A DNA stretch of 32,651 nt from a virus, in IMG/VR virus record IMGVR_UViG_3300033143_002607, positions 1-32,651 of that record; one strand, 5' to 3'. Below are positions 31,719 through 32,651 of this stretch, in pieces; the stretch's first letter is position 1, and every line of letters begins with the position of its first letter. The notes beneath the pieces were generated by a model. The model saw nothing but the letters and a program-made list of their open reading frames with translations. It made no database searches and was not told where the DNA came from. Both the position numbers and the translations under genes were made by a program.

Positions 31719-32599
31719 TATTTACATTCCTTAATCCACAGTACCTCGGTTGTTTTCTTCCGTTCCGAGAGACCTTTTAATTTTTCTTTATTATTGCCTT
31801 TCGTAAACGCAGCAGGCGTCATAGATACAAAAACTTTCCATGAGTATCTAGCATCCCAATCTTGACCCTCATAGAGAGGATTTATGTAACCAGAAACCGC
31901 TGCAAAGCCCCTGAGATTAAAAATAGTCGCTAAGAGTTCACGATGGTCCTCGATACTCATCTCATTCTTATATGTCCCTCTATGTACATCAACATATGGG
32001 GGATCAATATAGAATACTGTATCAGGTGCATCATAGTCTCTAAGACACTGCCGCCAGTCTTGATTTTCTATTTGTACGGACAAGAGTCTTTCATGGAGCA
32101 TCGGAAACATAGGGAGCTTCTTTTGGATTTTACCGGCGAGGGGACTCCGTCTAACAGCACGGCCAAAATTCCGACCAAGACTACCAAAGGAATAGACAGT
32201 AATGTAATACCACATAGCAGCGCGTTCCATATCTTCCGTAGCATCAGTCCACCCTTCCTTACAGTAAGCAAACTCTTCCCGAGAATGAACGGTGAGTTCC
32301 AGCCTCTTAATAAGGGCCACGAACTTATCAGCATCACGGAGACAACGATAGAATGCTACAACACCCCCATACCTATCATTATATACTTCCAACGGACTCT
32401 TATGCCGTGATAATAACACAGCAGCAGAGCCGCCAAAAGGCTCAACATAGACCCCTCGGTACGGGAGGCGGGGTAGAATCGCTTCAACAGATCGACTCTT
32501 ACCGCCTGGATACCCGAAGGGTGCGCGTAGGATTTCATTCTTCTCCGGGTCGGCTGTCTGTCTCTCTAACTCTTCGAATTGTTCTAATAAGTCGGTCAT
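31718..32599 (-). CDS. dam: D12-class DNA adenine-N6 methyltransferase (Dam-like)
   Basis: The predicted protein has 293 residues. Motifs are FGYPGGK at 28-34 (the N-terminal PGGK), VEPFGGSAAV at 52-61 (SAM-binding motif I) and the catalytic DPPY at 199-202. The size and order are typical of the Dam/D12 family, which transfers a methyl group to adenine N6 in a short target, often GATC. No restriction partner is visible, so it may protect phage DNA from host restriction or regulate replication/packaging. The target cannot be read from sequence alone. GGAGAAG precedes its ATG, which overlaps the upstream stop (TAATG). Confidence 0.9.
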   Translation of the reverse strand: MTDLLEQFEELERQTADPEKNEILRAPFGYPGGKSRSVEAILPRLPYRGVYVEPFGGSAAVLLSRHKSPLEVYNDRYGGVVAFYRCLRDADKFVALIKRLELTVHSREEFAYCKEGWTDATEDMERAAMWYYITVYSFGSLGRNFGRAVRRSPLAGKIQKKLPMFPMLHERLLSVQIENQDWRQCLRDYDAPDTVFYIDPPYVDVHRGTYKNEMSIEDHRELLATIFNLRGFAAVSGYINPLYEGQDWDARYSWKVFVSMTPAAFTKGNNKEKLKGLSERKKTTEVLWIKECK

Positions 32600-32651
32600 T
32601 AGTTCTTCTCCAAATACTCTTTTGCTTCTTTTCGAAGAGCTTCTATAGATG
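32599..32651 (-). CDS. 3' end of an upstream minus-strand gene (partial)
   Basis: The frame ending at the TAA on 32599-32601 is open to the window edge and reads ...SIEALRKEAKEYLEKN, an amphipathic helical end. Its stop overlaps the methylase start by one base, like the other junctions of this operon. Only 17 codons are in the window, so no function can be given. Confidence 0.55.
   Translation of the reverse strand, partial: SIEALRKEAKEYLEKN

Overview
The window is a 32.6 kb piece of a tailed bacteriophage (Caudoviricetes, siphovirus-like) genome or prophage. The evidence is a nearly complete, co-directional virion module on the + strand: HGG-type protein (possible small terminase), terminase large subunit, portal, scaffold, P22-type coat protein, connectors, tail tube, frameshifted tail chaperone, a 1343-residue tape measure and a tail hub. 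No tRNA, rRNA, IS element, integrase or CRISPR array was seen. A phage lipoprotein with a lipobox suggests, but does not prove, a Gram-negative host.

Layout. (1) 1-1142: no convincing gene. This stretch is dense in repeats: a GAAA microsatellite, a 34-bp tandem repeat, a cluster of five GTCATTWTGAC palindromes enclosed in 23-bp inverted repeats, and abutting palindromes at 1012-1074. (2) 1143-3429, minus strand: a small basic hypothetical protein, a GC-richer ParB-like protein, and three tandem very small proteins that look like diverged paralogues. Long inverted repeats built on a GCACCTCG-type core lie on both sides of the parB-like gene. (3) 3430-4098: divergent intergenic region with an AT-rich tract and an exact 28-bp tandem duplication. 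(4) 4099-8598, plus: HGG protein, a small protein, a DUF2793-type fibre and a parallel beta-helix protein, unusually placed before the terminase. (5) 8598-17682: terminase, portal, connector, scaffold, coat, neck proteins, tail tube, and a tail assembly chaperone with a programmed -1 frameshift, then an HK97 gp10-like protein. (6) 17685-27269: tape measure and distal tail proteins, including a tandem paralogous pair and a large hub with Ig-like repeats. (7) 27287-30163: lipoprotein, methyltransferase, GT-A glycosyltransferase and a GxGPSL (MptE/DUF115-like) protein. (8) 30120-32651, minus: DEDDh exonuclease, zinc-ribbon protein, DUF1937-like protein, D12-class DNA adenine methylase and the end of another gene.

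Genes are packed with TAATG, ATGA and GTGA junctions, which implies translational coupling along long transcripts. The most interesting signals are: a U UUU UUA slippery site preceded at 10 nt by an AGGAGG box (the arrangement of E. coli dnaX); the palindrome/iteron landscape around an orphan ParB-like protein; the three tandem micro-paralogues; two related GGGGAGG hairpins inside the structural operon; and a three-gene surface/glycan-modification-like cassette behind the tail genes. All family assignments come from reading motifs by eye, not from database searches.
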